Source: DAHVFK01 sp963755395
GTDB taxonomy: Bacteria; Pseudomonadota; Gammaproteobacteria; Burkholderiales; SG8-39
Assembly (NCBI GenBank): GCA_963755395.1
Contig: CAVWJJ010000002.1
Span: forward strand, 806,001 to 870,000
Direction: 5' to 3'
DNA: 64,000 nt
This document shows, piece after piece, positions 56,602 through 64,000 of this stretch (its first letter is position 1; each line of letters opens with the position of its first letter). The position numbers and the translations under genes were made by a program. The notes under the pieces were generated by a model that saw nothing but the letters and a program-made list of their open reading frames with translations, had not been told where the DNA came from and ran no database searches.

Positions 56602-57144
56602 ATGGCGAGCCTGCCCGGATTCGGCGCGCCTGCGCCCGGCTTCGACGAGCCGCTCGAGATGCTCCAGGCCTGCCACGGCCGGATCCAGGCCCAGATCGCG
56701 ACGCTGGAGAAGCTGGTGCCGCACCTCGCGCGCGCGGGCTGCGACGACGCGGCGCAGGAGGCGGCGCGGGCGGTGATGCGCTACTTCGACAGCGCCGGGG
56801 CGCAGCACCACGAGGACGAGGAGCAGGACCTGTTCCCGCTGCTGCGGCGCTACGCCGGCGAGCGCGGCCGGGCGGACGTGCTCGCCGCGCTGGACGCGCT
56901 GGCGCGCGAGCACCGCACGATGGGCGAGGTGTACGCGCTCATCCGCAGGCGGCTGGCGGACATCGGCGAAGCGCGCTCGCCGCGGCTGGACATCGAGCAG
57001 GTGGCGCACTTCGCCTGGCTCTACCGGCGCCACATCATGCGCGAGGAAGCGCTCGCCTTCGGCTTTGCGGCCGAGGTGCTGAGCCCGGCCGAGCGCGCCG
57101 AGCTGGGCGCGCACATGGCGGCGCGGCGCGGGGCGATGATCTAG
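56602..57144 (+). CDS. Second hemerythrin-like (HHE domain) protein
   Basis: A 180-residue four-helix protein with ligand-type residues in LQACHGRIQAQIATL, QHHEDEEQDLFPLLRR near residue 70, REHRTMGEVYALI near residue 108 and YRRHIMREEALAF near residue 148. It differs in sequence from the hemerythrin at 51.9 kb, so it is not a recent duplicate. The ATG at 56602 follows the sirB2 stop by one base. Proteins of this type in NO-related clusters bind NO or repair di-iron centres. Confidence 0.83.
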   Translation: MASLPGFGAPAPGFDEPLEMLQACHGRIQAQIATLEKLVPHLARAGCDDAAQEAARAVMRYFDSAGAQHHEDEEQDLFPLLRRYAGERGRADVLAALDALAREHRTMGEVYALIRRRLADIGEARSPRLDIEQVAHFAWLYRRHIMREEALAFGFAAEVLSPAERAELGAHMAARRGAMI

Positions 57145-57179
57145 AATACGCGGCTGGAACCGCGAGCGGAGCGAGAGCG

Positions 57180-57386
57180 ATGGAAACCCTCGAATTCAAG
57201 GTGCAAGGCATGGACTGCGACGGCTGCGTCAAGAGCGTGACGCGCATGCTGAGCGGCATCGCCGGGGTCGAGAAGGTCGAGGTCTCGCTCGCCGAAGGCA
57301 AGGCGAGCGTGGGCTACGACCCCTCGCGCGCCGGCCTGGCGGACTTCAAGCGCGCGGTCGAGCGCGCGGGGTTCAAGGCGCCCTGA
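57180..57386 (+). CDS. Heavy-metal-associated domain copper chaperone (CopZ-like)
   Basis: A 68-residue single HMA domain: LEFKVQGMDCDGCVKSVTRML with the Cu(I)-binding MDCDGC near residue 12, then VEKVEVSLAEGKASVGYDP. It likely carries copper in the cytoplasm, possibly to CcoI or another P-type ATPase. ATG 57180 is preceded by GCGGAGCGAGAG. It starts 35 bp after the hemerythrin gene. Confidence 0.9.
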   Translation: METLEFKVQGMDCDGCVKSVTRMLSGIAGVEKVEVSLAEGKASVGYDPSRAGLADFKRAVERAGFKAP

Positions 57387-57394
57387 GACCCGGT

Positions 57395-57943
57395 TTGAGC
57401 CCGCGCGACGTAGAGCGCTGGCGCGAGGACTGGACGCTCGTCGACGGCGCGCGCGTCCTGTGCCGTCCGATCCGTCCCGACGACGCCGTGATCGAGCAGG
57501 CGTTCGTGCGCGAGCTGTCGTCCGAGTCGCGCCACAACCGTTTCATGGCGGAAATCCGCGAGCTCTCGCCCGAGATGCTGGCGCGCTTCACGCGCATAGA
57601 CTATCCGCACGACCTGGCGCTGATCGTCACCGCGAGCGAAGGCGGGCGCGAGCGCGAGATCGCGGTCGCGCGCTATGTCGCGCTGGACGCGCCGCGGCAG
57701 TGCGAGTTCGCGCTCGCGGTGGCCGACGGCTGGCAGGGGCGCGGCGTGGGCTACCGGCTGATGCAGACCCTGATCGGCTTCGCGCGCGAGGCCGCCTACG
57801 AGCGCATGGACGGCTACGTGCTCGCCGCCAACCACAAGATGCTCGAGCTGATGCAGGCGCTCGGCTTCGAGATCCGGCCGAGCGATGAAGGGCCGCAGGT
57901 GCGGCTGGCGACGCGCGCCCTTCAAGTAGAATCCGGCGCATGA
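57395..57943 (+). CDS. GNAT-family N-acetyltransferase
   Basis: A 182-residue GCN5-type acetyltransferase. It has VLCRPIRPDDAVIEQAFV near residue 24, an acetyl-CoA binding loop VADGWQGRGVGYRLMQTL (Q-x-x-G-x-G/A pattern) near residue 110, and LAANHKMLELMQALGFEIR at the C-terminus. The start is TTG at 57395, 8 nt after the copper chaperone stop. The sequence resembles the acetyltransferase domain found at the end of Pat-type protein acetyltransferases, but it is free-standing here. The substrate is unknown. Confidence 0.8.
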   Translation: MSPRDVERWREDWTLVDGARVLCRPIRPDDAVIEQAFVRELSSESRHNRFMAEIRELSPEMLARFTRIDYPHDLALIVTASEGGREREIAVARYVALDAPRQCEFALAVADGWQGRGVGYRLMQTLIGFAREAAYERMDGYVLAANHKMLELMQALGFEIRPSDEGPQVRLATRALQVESGA

Positions 57944-57982
57944 CGGGGAGCCGCCGGGCAAGGCGAAGCGAGGTCGCGCGCA

Positions 57983-59125
57983 ATGGCTGAGGCCTGGCAG
58001 CCGCTCGCCGGCGTCAGGGTGGTGGATTTCTCGCTGTTCGTGCCCGGCCCGTTCGCGGCCGCGATCTTCGCCGACCTGGGGGCCGAGGTGCTCAAGGTCG
58101 AGCCGCCCGCGGGAGACCCCTGCCGCGGCTACCTGCCGCTGCAGTTCCGCACCGGCAACCGCAACAAGAGGAGCCTCGCGCTCGACCTCAAGCAGCAAGG
58201 CGCGAAGGAAGTGGTCGGCCGGCTCGCGGCGCAGGCCGACATCGTGATCGAGGGCTTCCGGCCCGGCGTGGCCGAGCGCCTCGGGATCGATTACGAAACG
58301 CTCGCGCAATCGAACGCGCGCCTGATCTACTGCGCGCTCTCGGGCTACGGCGCGAGCGGCCCGTGGCGCGAGCGCCCCGGGCACGACCTGAACTACCTCG
58401 CCGCGGGCGGCGGGCTCGCCTTTCCCGGGCAGTGGCTGGGGGCGCCTGCGCGCTCGTCGCTGCCGGTGGCCGACCTGGCGGGCGGCTCGTGCGCGGCGAT
58501 CGCGCTGCTCGCCGCGCTGGCCGAGCGCAACCGCAGCGGGCGCGGCGCGCGGCTCGACCTGTCGCTGTTCGAGGCCGGCTTCTTCTGGGCCGCGATGCGC
58601 CACGGCCTCGCCCCCGGCGGCGATGCGCGCGCGCACCTGTTCCCGGTCAACGACGTGTTCGAGTGCGCCGACGGCGCGCGACTCGCGCTCGGCATTCTGG
58701 AGGAGCACTTCTGGCGCAAGTTCGTCCAGTGCGTGCCCGGCTTCGAGGGCGAGGAATACGCGAGCGACCGCAAGCGGCGCGCCAACGGCGACGCCCTTTC
58801 GAGAAAATTGAGTGAAGTGATGAAATCGAAGACCGCCGCCGAATGGATCGAGCTGCTGGAGGCGAACGACGTCCCGCTCGAGCGCTGCCTGACGCCGGCC
58901 GAGGCGGCCGCGCTGCCGCAGATCCGCGCGCGCGGCACGGTGGCGCGCGCCGCGGGCGAGGACTTCGCCGCCTTCCCGGGCTGGGCCGACGGGCGCCGCG
59001 GCGCGAGCCTGCGGCGCGGCGTGCCGCGCGCGGGCGAGCACAGCCGCGAGGTGCTGGTCGAGCTGGGCTTCGACGACGCCGAGATCGCGCAGCTGGTGCG
59101 CTGCGGCGCGGTGAAGGTGCACTGA
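57983..59125 (+). CDS. Alpha-methylacyl-CoA racemase-like family III CoA-transferase
   Basis: A 380-residue CaiB/BaiF-superfamily protein. The N-terminus is VRVVDFSLFVPGPFAAAIFA. The combination GYGASGP, RPGHDLNYLA (His134) and VADLAGGSC (Asp164) matches the catalytic His/Asp pair of alpha-methylacyl-CoA racemase better than formyl-CoA transferase. It would epimerise 2-methyl-acyl-CoAs so that acyl-CoA dehydrogenase can use them. The stop overlaps the dehydrogenase start (TGATG). A plain CoA-transferase role is the alternative. Confidence 0.75.
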   Translation: MAEAWQPLAGVRVVDFSLFVPGPFAAAIFADLGAEVLKVEPPAGDPCRGYLPLQFRTGNRNKRSLALDLKQQGAKEVVGRLAAQADIVIEGFRPGVAERLGIDYETLAQSNARLIYCALSGYGASGPWRERPGHDLNYLAAGGGLAFPGQWLGAPARSSLPVADLAGGSCAAIALLAALAERNRSGRGARLDLSLFEAGFFWAAMRHGLAPGGDARAHLFPVNDVFECADGARLALGILEEHFWRKFVQCVPGFEGEEYASDRKRRANGDALSRKLSEVMKSKTAAEWIELLEANDVPLERCLTPAEAAALPQIRARGTVARAAGEDFAAFPGWADGRRGASLRRGVPRAGEHSREVLVELGFDDAEIAQLVRCGAVKVH

Positions 59126-60264
59126 TGGACTTCGGCTTCAGCCCCGAGCAGGACGCGATCCGCGAGGCGATCGACAAGATCTGCGCGCGCTTTCCGGACG
59201 AGTACTGGCTGAAGAAGGACAAGGAAGGCGGCTTTCCTTCCGAGCTGCACCAGGCGCTCGCCAAGGACGGCTGGCTCGGCATCGCGATGCCGGAGGAATA
59301 CGGCGGCTCGGGCCTCGGGATCACCGAGGCGGCGGTGATGATGCAGGCGATCGCCGAGTCCGGCGCGGGCTTCTCCGGCGCGTCGGCGGTGCACATGAAC
59401 ATCTTCGGCTTGAACCCGGTGGTGGTGTTCGGCACCCCCGAGCAGAAGAAGAGAATGCTCCCCGGCCTCATCGCCGGAAAGGAGCGCGCCTGCTTCGCGG
59501 TCACCGAGCCGAACACGGGCCTGAACACCCGCCGCATCAAGACCCAGGCGGTGAGGCAGGGCGATCGCTACCTCATCACCGGGCAGAAAGTGTGGATCTC
59601 CACCGCGCAGGTGGCGGAAAAGATCCTTGTTCTTACCCAGGCCAAGGCGGGCCTCACGCTGTTCTACACCGACTTCGACCGCAAATACATCGAAGTGCGC
59701 GAGATCGAGAAGATGGGCAGGAAGGCGGTCGACTCGAACCAGGTGTTCTTCGACGGCCTGCCGGTGCCCGAGCAGGACCGCCTGGGGGAGGAAGGCAAGG
59801 GCTTCGAGTACATCCTGCACGGCATGAACCCGGAGCGCATCCTGATCGGCGCCGAGTCGGTGGGCCTCGGGCGCTGCGCGCTCAAGCGCGCGGCGCAGTA
59901 CGCCAAGGAGCGCATCGTGTTCGACCGCCCGATCGGCAAGAACCAGGGCATCCAGCACCCGCTCGCGCGCAACTGGATGAACCTCGAGGCGGCCAACCTG
60001 ATGGTGTTCAAGGGCGCCTGGCTATACGACCAGGGCCGGCCCTGCGGCGCGGAGGCCAACGCCGCCAAGTACCTCGCCGGCGAGGCGTCGTTCGATGCCT
60101 GCCAGCAGGCGCTCATGACCCACGGCGGCTACGGCTACGCCAAGGAGTACCACGTCGAGCGCTACCTGCGCGAGTCGCTGGTGGGGAGAATCGCCCCGGT
60201 GACGCCGCAGCTGATCCTGAGCTTCATCGCCGAGCGCGTGCTCGGCTTGCCGAAGTCTTACTAG
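59125..60264 (+). CDS. Acyl-CoA dehydrogenase
   Basis: A 379-residue flavoprotein of the acyl-CoA dehydrogenase family. It has FGFSPEQDAIREAIDKICA, the substrate/FAD region ACFAVTEPNTGLNTRRIKT and YLITGQKVWISTAQVAEKI, and HGGYGYAKEYHVERYLRES near the end. The Glu of the usual YEGT segment is replaced by APVT, so the catalytic base must come from elsewhere, as in isovaleryl-type enzymes. It directly follows and overlaps the racemase-like gene, suggesting use of branched-chain acyl-CoA. Confidence 0.85.
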   Translation: MDFGFSPEQDAIREAIDKICARFPDEYWLKKDKEGGFPSELHQALAKDGWLGIAMPEEYGGSGLGITEAAVMMQAIAESGAGFSGASAVHMNIFGLNPVVVFGTPEQKKRMLPGLIAGKERACFAVTEPNTGLNTRRIKTQAVRQGDRYLITGQKVWISTAQVAEKILVLTQAKAGLTLFYTDFDRKYIEVREIEKMGRKAVDSNQVFFDGLPVPEQDRLGEEGKGFEYILHGMNPERILIGAESVGLGRCALKRAAQYAKERIVFDRPIGKNQGIQHPLARNWMNLEAANLMVFKGAWLYDQGRPCGAEANAAKYLAGEASFDACQQALMTHGGYGYAKEYHVERYLRESLVGRIAPVTPQLILSFIAERVLGLPKSY

Positions 60265-60357
60265 CCGTCAGCCCTGTCTCAGAAAAGCTTCACGCGCGCG
60301 TCACACGCGGCGCGTAGCTTTGCCTTTCCACCTCAAAAACCGGGAAAGGACAACGTC

Positions 60358-61377
60358 ATGTCACCTTCGTCGTTCGCGCGCTTGGCCGCGGTAGCGCTCG
60401 CGTCGGCCGTCAGCGTCTGCGCTTACGCAGGCAATTCGATCACCGGCGCCGGCAGCACCTGGGTCTATCCGCTGGTGGCCAAATGGTCGGCCGTGTATGC
60501 GAAGCAGACCGACACCGAGGTCAACTACCAGTCGATCGGCTCGGGCGCCGGGATCCAGCAGATCAAGGCCGGCACGGTCGCCTTCGGCGCGAGCGACAAG
60601 CCGCTCACCTCCGAGGAACTCGCGGCGGCGGACCTGATCCAGTTTCCGACCGCGATCGCGGGCGAGGACCTGGTCTACAACCTGCCGGGGATCAAGCCCG
60701 GGGCGATCGTCCTGTCCGGGCCGGTAGTGGCCGACATCTATCTCGGCAAGGTCACGAAGTGGAACGATCCCGAGCTCGCGCGGCTCAACCCGCACCTCAA
60801 ATTGCCCGATCTCGCGATCGCGGTCGTGCACCGCTCCGACGGCTCCGGCACCACGTTCACCTTCGCCAACTACCTGTCCAAGGTGAGCCCCGAGTGGAAG
60901 GAGAAAGTCGGTGCCGACACCTCGGTGAACTGGCCCACCGGCGTCGGCGGCAAGGGCAACGAGGGCGTTTCCGCCTACGTCCAGCACCTCAAGGGCTCGA
61001 TCGGCTACGTCGAATACGCGTACATCCTGGAGAACCATCTGAAGTACGCGCGCATGGTCAACTCCGCCGGCAAGGTCGTGCGCCCGAGCCTGCAGGGCTT
61101 CCAGGCCGCGGCGGCCAACGTCGACTTCAGCAAGGCCAAGGACTTCTACGTGATCCTGACCGACCAGCCGGGCGCCCAGTCGTGGCCGATCTCCGGCTGC
61201 ACCTGGCAGATCCTGCGCAAGAGCGCGCCCAAGGCGACCAACCAGGACGTGGTCAAGTTCTTCGACTGGGGCTTCGAGCACGGCCAGAAGATCGCCAAGT
61301 CGATCGCCTTCGGGCCGCTGCCGCCGAGCACGATCGACGCGATCAAGCAGTACTGGCAGACCAACCTGGGAATTTGA
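60358..61377 (+). CDS. pstS: Phosphate ABC transporter substrate-binding protein
   Basis: A 339-residue periplasmic phosphate-binding protein. The signal peptide (RLAAVALASAVSVCAYA) is followed by GNSITGAGSTWVYPLVAKW. Phosphate-contact motifs include GAGSTWVYP, VHRSDGSGTTFTFANYL and YQSIGSGAGIQQIKAG. ATG 60358 has GGAAAGGA upstream. The other pst genes (pstCAB, phoU) are not adjacent, so this copy stands alone. I saw no convincing Pho box in the 93-bp upstream gap. Confidence 0.93.
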   Translation: MSPSSFARLAAVALASAVSVCAYAGNSITGAGSTWVYPLVAKWSAVYAKQTDTEVNYQSIGSGAGIQQIKAGTVAFGASDKPLTSEELAAADLIQFPTAIAGEDLVYNLPGIKPGAIVLSGPVVADIYLGKVTKWNDPELARLNPHLKLPDLAIAVVHRSDGSGTTFTFANYLSKVSPEWKEKVGADTSVNWPTGVGGKGNEGVSAYVQHLKGSIGYVEYAYILENHLKYARMVNSAGKVVRPSLQGFQAAAANVDFSKAKDFYVILTDQPGAQSWPISGCTWQILRKSAPKATNQDVVKFFDWGFEHGQKIAKSIAFGPLPPSTIDAIKQYWQTNLGI

Positions 61378-61385
61378 GCGATTCC

Positions 61386-61410
61386 CGCGGCCGGCACGCG
61401 ACCGGCCGCG
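61386..61410. terminator. Hairpin between pstS and the convergent MFS gene
   Basis: A 9-bp perfect stem CGCGGCCGG / CCGGCCGCG with a 7-nt loop lies 9 bp after the pstS stop and 16 bp before the MFS stop. There is no U-tract on either side, so it would be a bidirectional or Rho-assisted end, or only an mRNA-stabilising structure. Confidence 0.55.
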
Positions 61411-61426
61411 GTGTTCGCTGCGGCGC

Positions 61427-62737
61427 TCAGGCCGCCCGCGCGCGCGCGGGCGAGGCCGCACCGGCCGCGTGGCGCAGCGGCGGGCTCGCCTTGAGCGGGA
61501 TGATCAACAGGCCCGCCAGCACCGCCATCGCCGCCGCGGTCGAGATCGCGAACGGGAAGCCGTGGCTGTTGATCAGCATCGCCGACAGCACTCCGCCGTA
61601 GATCCCGCCCGAGCCCTTCGCGATCGCGTACAGGATGCCGTAGTTCGAACCCGCCGCGGCGTCGCCGAAGTAGTGCCCGACCACCGTCGGGAAGAGCGAG
61701 AACAGCGGCCCCCAGAAGAAGATCGCGAGCAGGGTGGCGATCACGAACAGCGTCTGGTTGTGCTGCGAGCCCGCGCCGACCGTGAGCAGCAGGAACGCGC
61801 CGCACAGGATGTAGCTCGAGATCATCGCGTTCTCGCGCCCGATGCGCTCCGAGATGCCGCCCATGAACAGGCGCCCGAGGCCGTTGGTGATCGCGAGCCC
61901 GCCCGCGGCCGCGGTCGCCGCCGCGGCAGTGAAGCCGAAGCTGTGCGAGTAGCGCACGATCTTGCTCACCCCCGCCAGGCCCGCGCTCGAGATCAGCACG
62001 AACGACACGATCAGCAGCCACATCTGCCAGGTGCCGAGCGCCTCGCCGAGCGTGAACTGGTGCTCCGAGGGCCGCCGCGCCGCGGGCGCGGGCGTCCAGC
62101 CGGTGGGCTTCCAGCCCTTGGGCGGATCCTTCATGAACAGCGCCGTCACCACCGCCACGCCGCCGATGATCAGCGCCATGGCGTAGATGACGTGGAAGAA
62201 CGTCGAATCGGGCGCGCTCTTCGGAATGGCGCGGATCGGGAAGATGAACGGCAGCGAGCCCCAGGAGAACGCGCCGGCGATCAGGCCGGCGGCGAGGCCG
62301 CGCTTGTCCGGGAACCACTTGTTGGCGGTGGTCACCGCGGTGTTGTAGACGAAGCCGGCGAACAGGCTGCCGACGCACCACATCACCAGCACCGGGCCGT
62401 AGGAGGGCCCGAGCGCGGTGGCGTAGATGCCGATGCCCGCCACCAGCCCGCCGATCACCGTCACCCAGCGCGGGCCGAAGCGGTCGCGCAGGATCCCGCC
62501 CGGCAGCGTGCCGACCGACTCGAAGATCACGAACAGGGTGAACATCCAGCCGATCTGCGTGTGCGACCAGCCGTAGATGCCGCCGATGTGCTGCGACATC
62601 GAGCTCCAGGCGTACTCGTACGGGCTGATCACCGCCATGGCGAGAAACGCCGCGGCGAGCACCACGTATCGGCTGTAGCCGAGAATCTCCTTGTCGCTCT
62701 GGTAAGCCGCGCCGGGCGCGGCCGCTTCGTTCGCCAT
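61427..62737 (-). CDS. MFS transporter of the oxalate/formate antiporter (OFA) family
   Basis: A 436-residue major facilitator with 12 predicted helices. The N-half has SSMSQHIGGIYGWSHTQIGWMF and the loop motif GILRDRFGPRWV between helices 2 and 3; the C-half has GRLFMGGISERIGRENAM. The pattern matches OFA/OxlT-type carriers that exchange small carboxylates. The start at 62737 has GGAGGCGAC upstream. It is convergent with pstS and shows no operon partner, so the substrate is open. Confidence 0.82.
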   Translation of the reverse strand: MANEAAAPGAAYQSDKEILGYSRYVVLAAAFLAMAVISPYEYAWSSMSQHIGGIYGWSHTQIGWMFTLFVIFESVGTLPGGILRDRFGPRWVTVIGGLVAGIGIYATALGPSYGPVLVMWCVGSLFAGFVYNTAVTTANKWFPDKRGLAAGLIAGAFSWGSLPFIFPIRAIPKSAPDSTFFHVIYAMALIIGGVAVVTALFMKDPPKGWKPTGWTPAPAARRPSEHQFTLGEALGTWQMWLLIVSFVLISSAGLAGVSKIVRYSHSFGFTAAAATAAAGGLAITNGLGRLFMGGISERIGRENAMISSYILCGAFLLLTVGAGSQHNQTLFVIATLLAIFFWGPLFSLFPTVVGHYFGDAAAGSNYGILYAIAKGSGGIYGGVLSAMLINSHGFPFAISTAAAMAVLAGLLIIPLKASPPLRHAAGAASPARARAA

Positions 62738-62875
62738 GATGTCGCCTCCTCGTCTTATCGTTCGGGCGGATGTGCGCTCCGCCGCGCGAAGTTAACTACG
62801 CGCCGCGCGCGGCGTAAATGACCTGAAGCCGCGCGACGAAACTATTTTCTCTTCTTGACGAAGCCTTGACGAAAA

Positions 62876-62891
62876 CTTCAGCGCGCTGAAG
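62876..62891. repeat. 16-bp palindrome downstream of the integron integrase
   Basis: CTTCAGCGCGCTGAAG is a perfect palindrome 13 bp past the integrase stop, preceded by two copies of CTTGACGAA. It could end integrase transcription or be a regulator site. The rest of the 166-bp gap holds nothing else I recognise. Confidence 0.35.
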
Positions 62892-62903
62892 CCCGCCGCG
62901 CGC

Positions 62904-63953
62904 CTAGACGTAAGCTGCGCGCGCCTGCTCCAGCCGGTCGAGCGGGCTTTTCACGCCGCGCGCGCCGCGGTTGAGCACGTGCGTGTAGACCATCGTGGTC
63001 GAGACGTCCGAATGCCCGAGCAGCTCCTGCACCGTGCGGATGTCCTGCCCGCGCTCGAGCAGGTGCGTGGCGAAGGAGTGGCGCAGCGTGTGGCAGCTCA
63101 CCGGCTTGGCGATCGCCGCGGCGGCCGTGGCCTGCTTGACAGCGCGGTGCAATGTGTCGGGATAGACGTGATGGCGCCGGATGACGCCGGTCTCAGGGTC
63201 GGCGGAGCGGTTCTTCGAAGGGAACACGAACTGCCAGCCCCACTCGCAGCCGGCGCGCGGATACTTGCGCGCGAGCGCGTGAGGCAGGGAAACCTCGCCG
63301 AACCCCTCGGCGAGATCTCGCCGATGCAGCACGCGCACGCGCCCGAGATGCTCCTGCAGCGGCTCGATCACCCCTTCGGGCAGCATCGTCACCCGGTCCT
63401 TGCCGCCCTTCGCGTCTCGCACCAGGATCTGCCGGTAGGCGAAGTTCACGTCCTTAACGCGCAACGAAAGACATTCAATCTGGCGCAGGCCGGAGCCGTA
63501 CAGGAGGCTCGCCATCAACCACTTCACGCCATGCAACTGCGACAGCAGGCGCCGCACCTCCGCCTCAGTCAGCACCGCGGGCAGGCGTACCGGGCGCTTC
63601 GCGCGCGAAATGCCGTCGAGCCACGGCAGCTCCTGGCCCAGTACCTTCTGATAGAGGAACAACAGCGCCGACAGCGCCTGGTTCTGCGTCGCTGCCGCGA
63701 CGTCACGCTCGGTCGCCAGCCAGGAAAGAAAGGCCTGCACCTCCGCGCCGCCCATCTCGGCAGGATGACGCATGCCGTGAAAGCGGATGAAGAACCGTAT
63801 CCAGTACCAGTACGTCTTCTCCGTGCGCCGGCTGTAGTGCCGCGAGCGGATCGCCTCGCGCAGCCGATCGATCAGCCTAGGGCTTGTCGCTTTGTCCAGC
63901 CCCGAATCCGCATCCGCTGGCGAATCAGTGTCTTGTCCCATTTTTTGCTGCAT
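62904..63953 (-). CDS. intI: Integron integrase
   Basis: A 349-residue tyrosine recombinase. Catalytic residues are visible: Arg in GSGLRQIECLSLRVKD, Lys in AKGGKDRVTMLP, His/Arg in CHTLRHSFATHLLERG, His in LGHSDVSTT and Tyr in MVYTHVLNRG. The stretch HALARKYPRAGCEWGWQFV, then FPS, is the extra patch that sets IntI apart from other tyrosine recombinases. The N-terminal domain has SRRTEKTYWYWIRFFIRFHG. The frame is complete. IntI recombines attI and attC sites to capture gene cassettes; by the usual layout, attI and cassettes lie beyond its 5' end, outside this window. Confidence 0.93.
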   Translation of the reverse strand: MQQKMGQDTDSPADADSGLDKATSPRLIDRLREAIRSRHYSRRTEKTYWYWIRFFIRFHGMRHPAEMGGAEVQAFLSWLATERDVAAATQNQALSALLFLYQKVLGQELPWLDGISRAKRPVRLPAVLTEAEVRRLLSQLHGVKWLMASLLYGSGLRQIECLSLRVKDVNFAYRQILVRDAKGGKDRVTMLPEGVIEPLQEHLGRVRVLHRRDLAEGFGEVSLPHALARKYPRAGCEWGWQFVFPSKNRSADPETGVIRRHHVYPDTLHRAVKQATAAAAIAKPVSCHTLRHSFATHLLERGQDIRTVQELLGHSDVSTTMVYTHVLNRGARGVKSPLDRLEQARAAYV

Positions 63954-63980
63954 ATCGCACTGTCGATTTGCGCCAATACA

Positions 63981-63987
63981 ACCTAAC
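63981..63987 (+). other. Possible integron recombination core heptamer at the window edge
   Basis: ACCTAAC fits the RYYYAAC consensus of integron core sites and lies 28 bp upstream of the intI start, where attI is expected. Only 13 bp follow before the window ends, so a partner GTTRRRY cannot be seen. A 7-bp degenerate match can arise by chance. Confidence 0.35.
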
Positions 63988-64000
63988 GCATTGATCTCAA

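Noticed and set aside
60265..60357. Pho box upstream of pstS
   Set aside because: CTGTCTCAGAA is only a partial half-site match and there is no second 11-bp repeat at the right spacing.

Overview
The window is high-GC bacterial chromosome and reads as a member of the Betaproteobacteria. The evidence is the gene order: purA upstream of rnr-rlmB; rpsF-priB-rpsR-rplI followed by dnaB; alaC-hom-thrC in a row; and a cbb3 oxidase cluster with FNR-type regulators and hemN. I cannot name a genus. Gene calls come from reading the sequence and recalling protein families; no searches were run.

Layout. 0-4 kb: end of purA, a small acidic protein, a HAD phosphatase, a two-gene fatty-acid-modifying pair (CFA-type methyltransferase plus FAD reductase) and tRNA-Leu. 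3.9-12.5 kb: housekeeping genes (rnr, rlmB, rpsF-priB-rpsR-rplI, dnaB, a CDGSH protein, PIN-PhoH ATPase, peroxiredoxin, lone receiver). 12.6-20.9 kb: a minus-strand arn (L-Ara4N lipid A modification) operon, arnT-B-C-A(split in two)-D plus Mth938-like, SMR-like and haloacetate-dehalogenase-like genes, mostly joined by 4-bp stop/start overlaps. 20.9-24.8 kb: alaC-hom-thrC. 24.8-29.1 kb: a complete sugar-type ABC transporter. 29.3-34.3 kb: DUF2237, a membrane protein with an overlapping P-loop kinase, MscS and an Fe-S oxidoreductase. 34.4-51.9 kb: a microaerobic respiration region (hsp20-ccoI-ccoS, ADH, katG, ccoNOQPGH, a small cytochrome c, fnr/anr, receivers, NarX/NarL-type pair, hemN, TauE/DsbD-like protein). 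51.9-57.4 kb: a second FNR-family regulator with two hemerythrins, CbpA/CbpM, UspA, a flavin oxidoreductase, SirB2 and a copper chaperone. 57.4-62.7 kb: GNAT, alpha-methylacyl-CoA racemase-like enzyme, acyl-CoA dehydrogenase, pstS, OFA-type MFS. 62.9-64 kb: an intact integron integrase whose cassette side lies just outside the window.

How the parts work together. Five 14-bp FNR-type palindromes (TTGAN-N4-NTCAA) lie upstream of hsp20-ccoI-ccoS, ccoN, hemN, the second FNR-family regulator and sirB2. At least three are the same distance from a plausible -10 hexamer. Both FNR-family regulators carry the E-x-x-S-R recognition motif. The region therefore looks like one oxygen/NO-controlled regulon for building and running a cbb3 oxidase: copper loading by CcoI, anaerobic haem synthesis by HemN, and assembly by CcoG/H/S.

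Data quality. Many conserved genes (phoH, all arn genes, alaC, hom, thrC, ccoN-O-P-G, fnr) are broken by single-base indels, while neighbours of equal length are intact. Because the broken set includes genes with basic biosynthetic and respiratory roles, I read these as local sequence errors and annotate each gene as one CDS with approximate shift points.
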